Shown here: positions 1-5,140 of the stretch, in pieces | Layout: every line of letters starts with the position of its first letter | How positions within the stretch are numbered: position 1 is the first letter of the stretch | Assembly: GCA_964448675.1 (NCBI GenBank) | Contig: CAYUZU010000061.1 | Span: 1 to 6,403, forward strand | Direction of reading: 5' to 3' | Length of the DNA: 6,403 bases | Source of the DNA: CAYUZU01 sp964448675 | Lineage (GTDB): Bacteria > Planctomycetota > Phycisphaerae > UBA1845 > Fen-1342 | Program-made: the position numbers and the translations under genes | Notes under the pieces: model-generated | The model's database searches: none | What the model saw: only the letters and a program-made list of their open reading frames with translations | Told to the model about the DNA's origin: nothing

Positions 1-55
1 AAAATGGCCGGTTTTCAAGTGATAATCAGTGGCCGGTTTTGGGTGATCGCTGACA
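1..55. mobile_element. Terminus of an IS21-family insertion sequence
   Basis: This is the outer end of an insertion sequence whose body and transposase lie left of the window. Two direct copies of TGGCCGGTTTT (5-15 and 30-40) are spaced 25 bp apart, and the end is TGATCGCTGACA with a terminal CA at 54-55. Read from the other strand the end begins TGTCAGCGATCACCC. Multiple internal terminal repeats with TG...CA ends are the hallmark of IS21-type (istA/istB) elements, and this particular terminal pattern is one I recognise. The host pyruvyl transferase reading frame resumes right after it, so 55/56 is the likely junction. The target duplication (usually 4-8 bp in this family) would start at 56, but the other end is not visible. 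Confidence 0.8.
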
Positions 56-563
56 ACATTGGTCATTTTACGCCGTGCGCGGCCACATTACGCGTACGTG
101 GTTCAAGCTACGAGGGGATACGCCAGTCGGAGATCCTGCGATCCTGATTCCTCGCATTTACGAGCCTCGTCCGTATCCAACGGCCGTGATACGGTACTTC
201 ACACACTATGATAATCTGGAAGCACCGCGCATTGGATACGGCGAGGTGCTGTCCACACGGATGGACCCGTTCGTGGCCATCGATGCTATTGTTGCATCAC
301 AGTTCGTTTTTACAGAAGCGCTGCATGTTGCGATTCTGGCTCACGCGTATGGCATCCCATGGGCGTGGAGTCTCAATAAGCACAGTCGTGGTATGGTTAA
401 GTGGTATGACTGGTTTTCGAGTATTGATGTATCTGGAAAGTGCTTTGCGTTTAGTGATATTGCGGATGCACAACGGTGGTACGACAAGTATGGGCGTCGT
501 GCGGCCCCGATCGACACGGATAGGCTGGTTGCGGCGTTCCCATCGCATATCGCGTCACGATAA
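56..563 (+). pseudogene. Polysaccharide pyruvyl transferase, 5' part removed by IS insertion
   Basis: This is the C-terminal part of a pyruvyl transferase of the WcaK/CsaB type. That family adds ketal-linked pyruvate to sugars of exopolysaccharides or cell-wall glycans. The frame is open from the IS junction. It reads HWSFYAVRGHITR (VRGplTR family motif, around 75-95), then VGDPAILIPRIY (about residues 18-29 counted from the GTG at 75), RYFTHYDN (40-47), and the block TEALHVAILAHAYGIPW (80-96), which matches the family's SLHG...AYGIP segment. Intact members are usually roughly 300-400 aa. Here about 165 codons remain, so the N-terminal half is missing. A GTG at 75 could allow translation, but it has no good ribosome-binding site and falls inside a conserved motif, so the gene is very probably dead. 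The intact FemAB-like gene follows 21 bp downstream. Confidence 0.8.
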
Positions 564-572
564 GTGATCATT

Positions 573-578
573 AGGCGA
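573..578 (+). promoter_or_regulatory. Ribosome binding site deciding the start of the FemAB-like gene
   Basis: The purine-rich AGGCGA lies 6 nt before the ATG at 585. The alternative in-frame GTG at 564 sits directly after the upstream stop and has no Shine-Dalgarno match, so 585 is preferred. The site is weaker than those in block 2. Confidence 0.45.
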
Positions 579-584
579 CGCAGC

Positions 585-1652
585 ATGAATGACACATGTG
601 ACACAGAAAGGCCTACGCGCTGGTGCGTGTCACGAATGGATAGCCAGACGGAACCGCTGTGGGACAGTTTTGCCCGCTCACACCCCCAGGCCAACGTTTT
701 TCACAGTAGCTCATGGCTGCGGTTCCTTGAGGAGTTTTGTCAAGCACCCGTTTACATGCTTCTTGGCACACAGAACGGCCGGGTAGTTGGCGGGCTTCCG
801 CTGGTGTGCCGTGACCAGGTAATGATGGGACGACGACTTCTGTCGGTGCCCTATACTGATCGATATGTCGCGTTGATACAGAGGCATGACTGCGAGAGCG
901 CCGCCAGTGCGTTGCTTTCGTTTGCCCACGAGCGAGGCGCAGGGGCCATAGAAGTCAAGGAGACGTTATGTCAATGCAGACACACGCGAGTAGTTGGGAC
1001 ATGGCATGAAGTAGATTTGTCGGGAGGCGCGAAGGTGGCATGGCAGCGCTGCAGTACAACGCAGATCAAGCAGCGAGTGCGGAAGAACGAGAGGGTAGGT
1101 GCGATAAGGGTGGAAACGAGGCGCGACGTAGATGCGCTTAAAGTCTTCTTCGACTTGCATGTTGCGACGCGGCGCCGACTGCGCGCGCTATGGCAACCAT
1201 GGGCATTTTTCAAGCTGCTATGGCAGTGGGTTGGGGAGGCGGGGCACGTGTATGTGAAGATCGCGAGGGCGGGTGATAGTGCTGTGGCGGCCGCAGTGTT
1301 CATCCACGACAGTCAGTATGTGTGCTACAAATACTCGGCATCGCTGATCAAGTATTGGCCGCTTCATCCGAACCACATCTTGTTGTGGAACGCGATTGAA
1401 GATGCCGCAGAGAGGGGTATGAGGAGCCTCGATCTTGGGCGTACCGGGGGACACAATGCTGGGCTGAGGAACTTCAAGCGTAGTTGGGGCGCGTACGAGA
1501 GGGAGTTGGCCTACTGGTGCCCTGAGTGGCGGGGCACGCTGCGTCGGCGCATGGCCGCGACATTGCACCGGCGAGCGGGGCGAATGCTCTCGGTGATGCC
1601 TACGTGTTGCGCACGAAGCATCAGTGAGGTTGTTTATCCGCGCTTGACGTGA
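585..1652 (+). CDS. FemAB/GNAT-fold N-acyltransferase-like protein of a polysaccharide locus
   Basis: A 355-aa soluble protein of the FemAB-like (Acetyltransf_6, CelD/BcsL) superfamily, which uses a double GNAT fold. Characterised relatives transfer amino-acyl or acyl groups to cell-wall or surface-glycan precursors; the substrate here is unknown. The N-terminal half carries the family opening NVFHSSSWLRFLEEF (37-51), the short strand VVGGLPLV (67-74) and LLSVPYTDRYVAL (85-97). The C-terminal half has the typical series AAAVFIHDSQYVCYKYSAS (235-253), HPNHILLWNAIEDAAERGMRSLDLGR (261-286) and GLRNFKRSWGA (293-303), equivalent to the family's YsgS, LLW..i..A...G...fDfGR and FK..wG motifs. The length is normal and the gene looks intact. 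It lies 21 bp after the broken pyruvyl transferase and was probably in the same operon, which suggests work on the same exopolysaccharide. The IS insertion may have separated it from its native promoter. A basic C-terminal tail (315-336) is an added feature. Confidence 0.8.
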   Translation: MNDTCDTERPTRWCVSRMDSQTEPLWDSFARSHPQANVFHSSSWLRFLEEFCQAPVYMLLGTQNGRVVGGLPLVCRDQVMMGRRLLSVPYTDRYVALIQRHDCESAASALLSFAHERGAGAIEVKETLCQCRHTRVVGTWHEVDLSGGAKVAWQRCSTTQIKQRVRKNERVGAIRVETRRDVDALKVFFDLHVATRRRLRALWQPWAFFKLLWQWVGEAGHVYVKIARAGDSAVAAAVFIHDSQYVCYKYSASLIKYWPLHPNHILLWNAIEDAAERGMRSLDLGRTGGHNAGLRNFKRSWGAYERELAYWCPEWRGTLRRRMAATLHRRAGRMLSVMPTCCARSISEVVYPRLT

Positions 1653-1672
1653 ATTGGTTCTAGGCTTGGACG

Positions 1673-1691
1673 TTCGGGGTTTGACCCCGAA
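1673..1691 (+). terminator. Hairpin after the FemAB-like gene, possible terminator
   Basis: A perfect 8-bp stem TTCGGGGT / ACCCCGAA encloses a 3-nt loop TTG, 20 bases after the FemAB-like stop codon. There is no following T-run, so it is not a classical intrinsic terminator. It could still mark the 3' end of the transcript or help factor-dependent termination. Confidence 0.45.
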
Positions 1692-1856
1692 GGTTGTGGC
1701 CTCGTTCGGGGGCGCAGGCGCGGGTTTAGTAGTCCTTGCCAGCGAGCATGCCTGCTGCGGCCGCCGTCGACCGCCCGCACGGTCGAAAGCACCTCGGTCG
1801 CCGCGTGAAGTTCTAACGCGCGAGCTCTACTCGATTTAGGCGAGTCGAGGTCCGGG

Positions 1857-1884
1857 GCGTCGCGGCGTCACAAACAAGCGACGC
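1857..1884. repeat. Inverted repeat, 7-bp stem
   Basis: GCGTCGC at 1857-1863 pairs with GCGACGC at 1878-1884 around a 14-nt loop containing ACAAACAA. It lies inside the gene-free junction. It could be an operator or a structural site; nothing further can be said. Confidence 0.35.
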
Positions 1885-2124
1885 GGCGACTTTCGGCGGT
1901 GTGAAGTTCAGTGGCCTTGCAGTTGCAATTCGGTAGCACGCTCCGCTCGCTGGCTGCCGCCTATCGCCGGACCGCGTGCCATATTGGATCAGCTCGGCCA
2001 TGGCGGCAGGTGGGTGGGCGGATCGCACGTACCCTCTCCAACCGGGGGCAGGCAGGACTGGAACGCGTTCCCGAAGTGAGCCGCTTCTCTTTCGGGGAAT
2101 CGACTCTTGCGAGGAGCCGTTGGA

Positions 2125-3045
2125 ATGAGCGTTTCGTTAACTGATCACGACGTTCGCGCCCTGATCGACCTTGCCGAATATCGCTTGCTCACGCTACGTC
2201 AAATCGCGCTCCTTCAGCAGCGGTCACTCGCTGGTCTGGGCCGGCGTTGGCGTGCGCTGGAACGTGAGGGCCTGCTGGTGGGGCGGCCCCGCCGGCATGG
2301 TCATGGCCGTGGGCGGCCCGAGCTGGTCTTCAGTCTGACGGCAGGGGGCGTCGCGGCCCTGCAGAATCGTGAGGCCATTCGGCGCCAGCTGCGGGCCGAC
2401 GCGGTTACCGGCGACGGCGTACGCGATATCGAGCACCAGCTGCTTGTGAATTGGTTCAGGCTTCACATGGTTCACCTCGGGCGTCAACGTCCACGCCTGC
2501 AGGGGCATTTCCTGGCGCCAACCTCGCCGTCCGTGGTACCCGCAGCCGGCGAGCGCAGCCCTCTGACGGCGACGATTCCGCCAAAGGACGGCGGCCGACC
2601 GGTCTTCTTCACACCGGACGGCGCCTTCACCATCTGTGATCGCGAGACTGGCAAGGTCCTGCTGTTCTTCCTGGAGGTGGACATGGGGACCGAGACCCTT
2701 GCGAGCCCCGCGCGGCACCGGCGGGATGTGCGACAGAAGCTGGCGAACTACCAGGCCTGTTTCCGCAACCGCGCGTACAAGCACTATCAGGATGTGTTTC
2801 GCCACCCGCTGAACGGATTCCGACTGCTGTTTCTCACGACGTCGGAATCGCGGCTGGCAGCGCTCTGCGAGCTGACGCGCGCCATGCCGCCGTCGGATTT
2901 CGTGTGGCTAACGGACGAGCAACGGATGTTCAAGGATGGCCTGTCGGCAGCGATCTGGGCGCGCGGCGGGCGGGACCAGACTGCCCTCCAGTCGATCCTC
3001 GGCCCAGCGCTGGCCGCGTCGCTGCCTCTCGAACGCGCATCGTAA
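2125..3045 (+). CDS. Replication-relaxation family protein (winged helix plus PD/ExD region)
   Basis: A 306-aa protein matching the replication-relaxation family (Pfam Replic_Relax), found on plasmids and integrative elements and thought to act in DNA relaxation or replication. The ATG at 2125 is preached by GAGGAG (2111-2116) with 8 nt spacing, which favours it over the TTG at 2107. Residues about 5-80 form a winged helix: LTDHDVRALIDLAEYRLL (5-22), LRQIALL (24-30), RRWRALEREGLL (40-51), then a basic wing (RPRRHGHGRGRPE, 54-66) and FSLTAGGVAAL (69-79). The second part has DIEHQLLVNWFRL (101-113), TPDGAFTIC (163-171), FFLEVDMGTETL (181-192) and RQKLANYQACF (203-213). These are the family's conserved PD, LEvD.GTe and K..Y signatures. 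No membrane segment is seen. It is separated from the downstream genes by 423 bases, so it is probably its own transcription unit. This is the clearest mobile-element marker in the window. Confidence 0.8.
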   Translation: MSVSLTDHDVRALIDLAEYRLLTLRQIALLQQRSLAGLGRRWRALEREGLLVGRPRRHGHGRGRPELVFSLTAGGVAALQNREAIRRQLRADAVTGDGVRDIEHQLLVNWFRLHMVHLGRQRPRLQGHFLAPTSPSVVPAAGERSPLTATIPPKDGGRPVFFTPDGAFTICDRETGKVLLFFLEVDMGTETLASPARHRRDVRQKLANYQACFRNRAYKHYQDVFRHPLNGFRLLFLTTSESRLAALCELTRAMPPSDFVWLTDEQRMFKDGLSAAIWARGGRDQTALQSILGPALAASLPLERAS

Positions 3046-3322
3046 ACGCGCTCCCTTCCCCTCAATCGAAACGCATCCGGGTCCGGACCGGCAAGCGCCG
3101 GCCGCGAGTCTTCAGGGTCGTCGCCGGCGGGGCTGCTGTGCGGAAAACAGCCGCCAAGTGTTCAGAAAGGTCGCTCATCGTCGCCGGCAACCCGGCAGTT
3201 TCCGCACCCCGACCGGCGCTGTAAGTCCCGTTAGGAACTGCAGCTACGGGGTGTTCGAAATACCGACTCTTCCTATTGTTCTCATTGATCCGCTCCGGGG
3301 GCACGCAGACCCTCTTTCGTAC

Positions 3323-3364
3323 ACCTTTCCCCCTGACGGGGCCGGCCCTGCGGGCCTGAAAGGT
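3323..3364 (+). repeat. Leader hairpin 1
   Basis: ACCTTTC (3323-3329) pairs with GAAAGGT (3358-3364). The enclosed sequence is rich in C, G and GGCC and can pair further. First of three adjacent stems upstream of the zinc-ribbon gene. It lacks a T-run, so a terminator role for the replication-relaxation gene is uncertain. Confidence 0.45.
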
Positions 3365-3368
3365 TTAT

Positions 3369-3395
3369 CGGAGGGTCCGCTCAAGGCCCCCTCCG
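3369..3395 (+). repeat. Leader hairpin 2
   Basis: CGGAGGG (3369-3375) pairs perfectly with CCCTCCG (3389-3395) around a 13-nt loop. The left arm contains a GGAGGG that could mimic or compete for Shine-Dalgarno pairing. It starts only 5 bases after hairpin 1. Confidence 0.45.
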
Positions 3396-3409
3396 CGGCA
3401 ACGGTCTCG

Positions 3410-3437
3410 GTGGCTCTCTCGGAAGTGCGAGAGCCAC
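3410..3437 (+). repeat. Leader hairpin 3 (GTGGCTC core)
   Basis: GTGGCTCTC (3410-3418) and GAGAGCCAC (3429-3437) form a perfect 9-bp stem with a 10-nt loop. It ends 19 bases before the GGAGGT ribosome-binding site of the next gene. Its CGGTGGCTC motif (3408-3416) recurs exactly in the hairpin at 3967-4027. Confidence 0.55.
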
Positions 3438-3456
3438 TCGGTGTGGCGTCGGAATC

Positions 3457-3462
3457 GGAGGT
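3457..3462 (+). promoter_or_regulatory. Strong ribosome binding site of the zinc-ribbon gene
   Basis: GGAGGT, extended to GGAGGTGG, sits 6 nt before the ATG at 3469. It is the main reason to accept this short gene as real. Confidence 0.7.
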
Positions 3463-3468
3463 GGAAGC

Positions 3469-3726
3469 ATGGATGAAATCAGAGCTAAGTATCTCGTCCC
3501 GAGTGTCCTGGCGAAGGGGCGTAGGTCGGCGCAGCAAGTTGCTACGGGAGGGTTGGAGCGGCGGGTGAGCGGCGATCGTTCGGTAGGTCGCGTGGTCGTG
3601 CCTGAGGTGTTGCCGCAGGTGGTCGTGTATCCATGGATGTGTCGTGGTTGCGGGTCGCAGATGCGGCATGGCGATTTGTGTGCGTTCTGCGGCCGGCGTG
3701 GTCAGCGGGTCGTGCGGAGGCGATGA
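3469..3726 (+). CDS. Small zinc-ribbon protein
   Basis: An 85-aa basic protein that I do not recognise as a named family. A compact zinc-binding pattern lies near the C-terminus: C58-x2-C61 (MCRGCG) and C71-x2-C74 (LCAFCG), a CxxC-x9-CxxC arrangement that should fold as a zinc ribbon or knuckle. A basic tail follows (GRRGQRVVRRR, 75-85). The middle section (38-55) is rich in Val and Pro. Zinc ribbons with basic tails often bind nucleic acid or act as adaptors; which applies here is inference. It has a strong ribosome-binding site, follows the three-hairpin leader, and its TGA stop overlaps the ATG of the next gene, so the two are probably made together. No signal peptide or membrane segment is seen. 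Confidence 0.6.
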   Translation: MDEIRAKYLVPSVLAKGRRSAQQVATGGLERRVSGDRSVGRVVVPEVLPQVVVYPWMCRGCGSQMRHGDLCAFCGRRGQRVVRRR

Positions 3727-3950
3727 TGAGCGTGGCGCACGAGGTTGCCGACGCGGCCCGTGGACCGGGGAGCGTTCTCAGTGCGGCGCCGGGACGTCTG
3801 CGGCGTTTGCCGACCATGCCGTGGCAGGGGCAGGTCTGGTTCGTCGATTCGAGGCGGTTACGTTCCGTCGTAGCCCCCGGCGGTGTGATCGAGTTCGTCG
3901 ATTTCGAGTTGCCGAAGAGGGAGCGCATGCTCGGGCGGATGGCATCGTAG
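3726..3950 (+). CDS. Small hypothetical protein translationally coupled to the zinc-ribbon gene
   Basis: A 74-aa protein of unknown function. The start ATG at 3726 overlaps the upstream stop (TGATG). The GGAGG at 3716-3720 leaves 5 nt to this ATG; the ATG at 3723 would leave only 2 nt, so 3726 is preferred. The N-terminal third may be helical (MSVAHEVADAARG). The rest contains short strand-like pieces (QGQVWFVD, 34-41; GGVIEFVDFELP, 52-63) and a basic end (KRERMLGRM). It has no cysteines, membrane segment or known motif. The tight coupling suggests equal production with, and possibly binding to, the zinc-ribbon protein. It ends 16 bases before the large nested hairpin at 3967. Confidence 0.55.
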   Translation: MSVAHEVADAARGPGSVLSAAPGRLRRLPTMPWQGQVWFVDSRRLRSVVAPGGVIEFVDFELPKRERMLGRMAS

Positions 3951-3966
3951 ACGGTCCGGGCTCTCC

Positions 3967-4027
3967 GCGGGGAAACCTTTATTGTCCCGGTGGCTCATCG
4001 CCACCGGAATCATAAAGCTCTCCCCGC
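3967..4027. repeat. 61-nt nested inverted repeat (three stacked stems)
   Basis: Three nested perfect stems share one axis. GCGGGGA (3967-3973) pairs with TCCCCGC (4021-4027), CTTTAT (3977-3982) with ATAAAG (4012-4017), and CCGGTGGC (3987-3994) with GCCACCGG (4000-4007). The apical loop is 5 nt (TCATC) and the two internal loops are symmetric, 3x3 and 4x4. That gives 21 base pairs in 61 nt. It sits between two rightward transcription units. It could terminate the zinc-ribbon pair, be a structured RNA or leader, or be a cruciform or protein-binding site such as an origin. The T-rich stretch is in the middle stem, not after the hairpin, so it is not a standard intrinsic terminator. Confidence 0.7.
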
Positions 4028-4071
4028 CTGCATGCGTGCGTCGGTGCCCGTGAATTGGGCCTCGGCCGGCA

Positions 4072-4106
4072 TTCCCTGGGCCCCCAGGGGTGAGGGGCCC
4101 AGGGAA
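4072..4106. repeat. 13-bp perfect inverted repeat upstream of the coiled-coil gene
   Basis: TTCCCTGGGCCCC (4072-4084) and GGGGCCCAGGGAA (4094-4106) form a perfect 13-bp stem with a 9-nt loop. It ends 12 bases before the GGAGG ribosome-binding site of the next gene. In RNA this would be a very stable hairpin just ahead of the translation start. In DNA it could be a dimeric operator. It is distinct from, and 44 bases downstream of, the nested repeat. Confidence 0.7.
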
Positions 4107-4129
4107 AGAGGAAGGGCCGGAGGATGAAG

Positions 4130-4717
4130 ATGGAAAGTGAAACGACGTACGAAACGAGCGACGGTGAGCAGATCGAAGTGCCGGTGTCAGCCGCGGTGCG
4201 GGTGGAGAAACCGCGCGGGTGGGGGAGCGTTCCGGGGCTCGAAGACGAAGAGCTACTCGATGAGCATGAGCTCGAGCGGTGGGTGGCGCTGCAGGAGTGG
4301 GGGCCGGTCCTGGCGCTACCAGCCGGGAAGCCGCGGTCTACCCTTCGGTCGTCCATCGACGAGGAGGGGCGGGTCGACTGGGGAGCGTTTGCTACGGTCG
4401 ACTTCGAGCGTACCTACGGCGCCTTCGACGAGGCGCGGTACAAGATGGACAAGCTGCGGGAGCAGCTGCGTAACGTATTGATCACCTTGGATATCGTGCG
4501 GCGGCGGCTCACCACCCGAGCGTACTTCGTGCTCAAGTGGGTAGATCTGGGCGTCTTGGCGCCAGAGCACGTGGAAAGCGACGACGTGTTGGCCGTGTTG
4601 CGGCTGAGACGTGCGGCAGACGAACTGCGGGGGGAGATTGCGGACCTGCGCGCCTACCGTGCCGGGCGTGTCGAGCAGGCGTATCAGCGGGCGTTGGCGC
4701 GGCTCGGTCGTCCGTGA
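4130..4717 (+). CDS. Hypothetical protein with acidic N-terminus and coiled-coil C-terminus
   Basis: A 195-aa protein that I cannot assign to a named family. GGAGG at 4119-4123 leaves 6 nt to the ATG at 4130 and none to the ATG at 4124, so 4130 is the likelier start. Residues 1-50 are strongly acidic and probably disordered (ESETTYETSDGEQIE; LEDEELLDEHELERW, 38-51). A short hinge follows (LALPAGKP, 61-68). Two long charged helices, about 98-135 (FDEARYKMDKLREQLRNVLITLDIVRRRL) and 155-192 (AVLRLRRAADELRGEIADLRAYR), have heptad-like leucine spacing and are joined by VLKWVDLGVLAPEHV. This favours a helical hairpin or a coiled-coil dimer. No membrane segment or catalytic motif is seen. The layout, a disordered N-terminus followed by paired helices, resembles the gene at 5480. 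A structural or adaptor role in the element is inference. Confidence 0.7.
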   Translation: MESETTYETSDGEQIEVPVSAAVRVEKPRGWGSVPGLEDEELLDEHELERWVALQEWGPVLALPAGKPRSTLRSSIDEEGRVDWGAFATVDFERTYGAFDEARYKMDKLREQLRNVLITLDIVRRRLTTRAYFVLKWVDLGVLAPEHVESDDVLAVLRLRRAADELRGEIADLRAYRAGRVEQAYQRALARLGRP

Positions 4718-4753
4718 ATTCGGCACGCGTTACGCCGCACTTATTAAGGACGT

Positions 4754-4781
4754 GGTCTCTTCCGCTGGTTGCGAAGAGACC
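4754..4781 (+). repeat. Hairpin between the coiled-coil gene and the next gene
   Basis: GGTCTCTTC (4754-4762) pairs with GAAGAGACC (4773-4781), a perfect 9-bp stem. A further GC/GC pair forms after a bulged C, closing a 5-nt loop TGGTT. It starts 37 bases after the stop at 4717 and 37 bases before the next start. It follows an A/T box TTATTAAG (4741-4748). It could be a weak terminator or a leader hairpin for the next gene. Confidence 0.5.
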
Positions 4782-4805
4782 TGCCGCGTCAGACGGTGGG
4801 TTCGC

Positions 4806-4813
4806 GAGGTGAT
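4806..4813 (+). promoter_or_regulatory. Ribosome binding site of the small beta-rich gene
   Basis: GAGGTGAT matches the anti-Shine-Dalgarno end of 16S rRNA well. It gives correct spacing to the ATG at 4818, not to the overlapping ATG at 4812. Confidence 0.6.
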
Positions 4814-4817
4814 GAGA

Positions 4818-5114
4818 ATGGAAGAACAAAGCCCAGTGCGGAAGTTTCGGGCCGGCAGCGTGTCGTGTGCGGTTTGGCAGAATGAGATGCAGGTGGCGGG
4901 GCGCACCGTGCCTGTGCTCAAGGCCAGCGTGGAGCGCAGCTATCAAGCGAAGGACGGCGTGTGGAAGTCGTCGCGGAGTTTCGGGCGCAACGAGATCCCC
5001 TTGGTGATCTACTGCCTGCAACAAGCCTTCGCGTTCATGATTGAGCAGGGGGCGGAAACGCGGCAGGCCGACATCAACCGGGTGGGGGAGTGGGCCACTG
5101 GCAAGCTGGGGTAG
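4818..5114 (+). CDS. Small conserved mobile-element protein, possible PC4/YdbC-like fold
   Basis: A 98-aa protein of a type I recognise from plasmids and integrative elements, usually annotated only as hypothetical. The pattern is KFRAGSVSCAVWQNE (9-23), TVPVLKASVERSYQAKDGVWKSSRSFGRNEIP (30-61), then one long helix VIYCLQQAFAFMIEQG (63-78). A beta sheet of the xxVW.NE / vSveR.Y.dkdG.Wk..sFgr.d type followed by a single helix recalls PC4/YdbC-like single-stranded-DNA-binding proteins, but that fold and role are inference. Family members are usually about 70-110 aa, so it looks complete. It lies about 100 bases after the coiled-coil gene and may share its transcript. A short leftward gene converges on it from the right. 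Confidence 0.7.
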   Translation: MEEQSPVRKFRAGSVSCAVWQNEMQVAGRTVPVLKASVERSYQAKDGVWKSSRSFGRNEIPLVIYCLQQAFAFMIEQGAETRQADINRVGEWATGKLG

Positions 5115-5115
5115 T

Positions 5116-5136
5116 CGTGGCTCAGCCGGTGCCACG
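5116..5136. terminator. Hairpin between convergent genes, possible bidirectional terminator
   Basis: CGTGGC (5116-5121) pairs with GCCACG (5131-5136), a perfect 6-bp stem with a 9-nt loop. It sits exactly in the 26-base gap between the ends of two convergent genes, the usual place for a shared terminator. There is no T-run on either side. It carries the same GTGGCTCA core as the hairpin at 3967-4027. Confidence 0.5.
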
Positions 5137-5140
5137 GTGC

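Larger units (their letters stand above)
1653..2124. other. Gene-free junction between polysaccharide block and mobile block
   Basis: I see no convincing gene in these 472 bases: the open frames are short, lack ribosome-binding sites and have no recognisable protein character. What can be seen is a set of inverted repeats (1673-1691, ACTCG/CGAGT at 1829-1845, 1857-1884, TTGCA/TGCAA at 1917-1928) and a 9-bp direct repeat GTGAAGTTC at 1805-1813 and 1901-1909. Base composition moves from moderate to high GC across this stretch, so it is the likeliest place for the left edge of the element. No tRNA gene or clear attachment-site duplication is visible. Confidence 0.5.
3046..3468. other. Gene-free, hairpin-rich leader upstream of the zinc-ribbon gene
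   Basis: No believable gene lies in these 423 bases. A frame stays open through most of it, but it overlaps two better genes, has no ribosome-binding site and reads as a basic, low-complexity protein. The left part has an 11-bp direct repeat TCGTCGCCGGC (3118-3128 and 3178-3188, spaced exactly 60 bp) and a small hairpin GCCGG/CCGGC at 3183-3196. The right part holds three consecutive hairpins that end 31 bases before the next start codon. It may be a structured 5' leader or a small RNA. Confidence 0.45.

Noticed and set aside
1654..1839. Short plus-strand open frame in the junction
   Set aside because: No ribosome-binding site, low-complexity Ala/Gly/Arg product, and it contains the hairpin at 1673-1691.
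2224..2805. Minus-strand open frame of about 190 codons
   Set aside because: It is entirely antisense to the well-supported replication-relaxation gene, with no recognisable protein motif; a typical shadow frame in GC-rich DNA.
3118..3188. Direct repeat TCGTCGCCGGC spaced 60 bp, considered as a CRISPR or iteron array
   Set aside because: Only two 11-bp copies and no third unit at the same spacing; too little for an array or iterons.
3250..3264. T-loop-like sequence GGTGTTCGAAATACC, possible tRNA T-arm
   Set aside because: No anticodon arm, D-arm or matching acceptor stem can be placed around it, and no discriminator or CCA context follows. It is more likely a chance TTCGAA palindrome.
2936..3568. 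Long plus-strand open frame of about 210 codons
   Set aside because: It overlaps the end of the replication-relaxation gene and the start of the zinc-ribbon gene in another frame, lacks a ribosome-binding site, and its Arg/Pro/Ser-rich product has no fold-like pattern.
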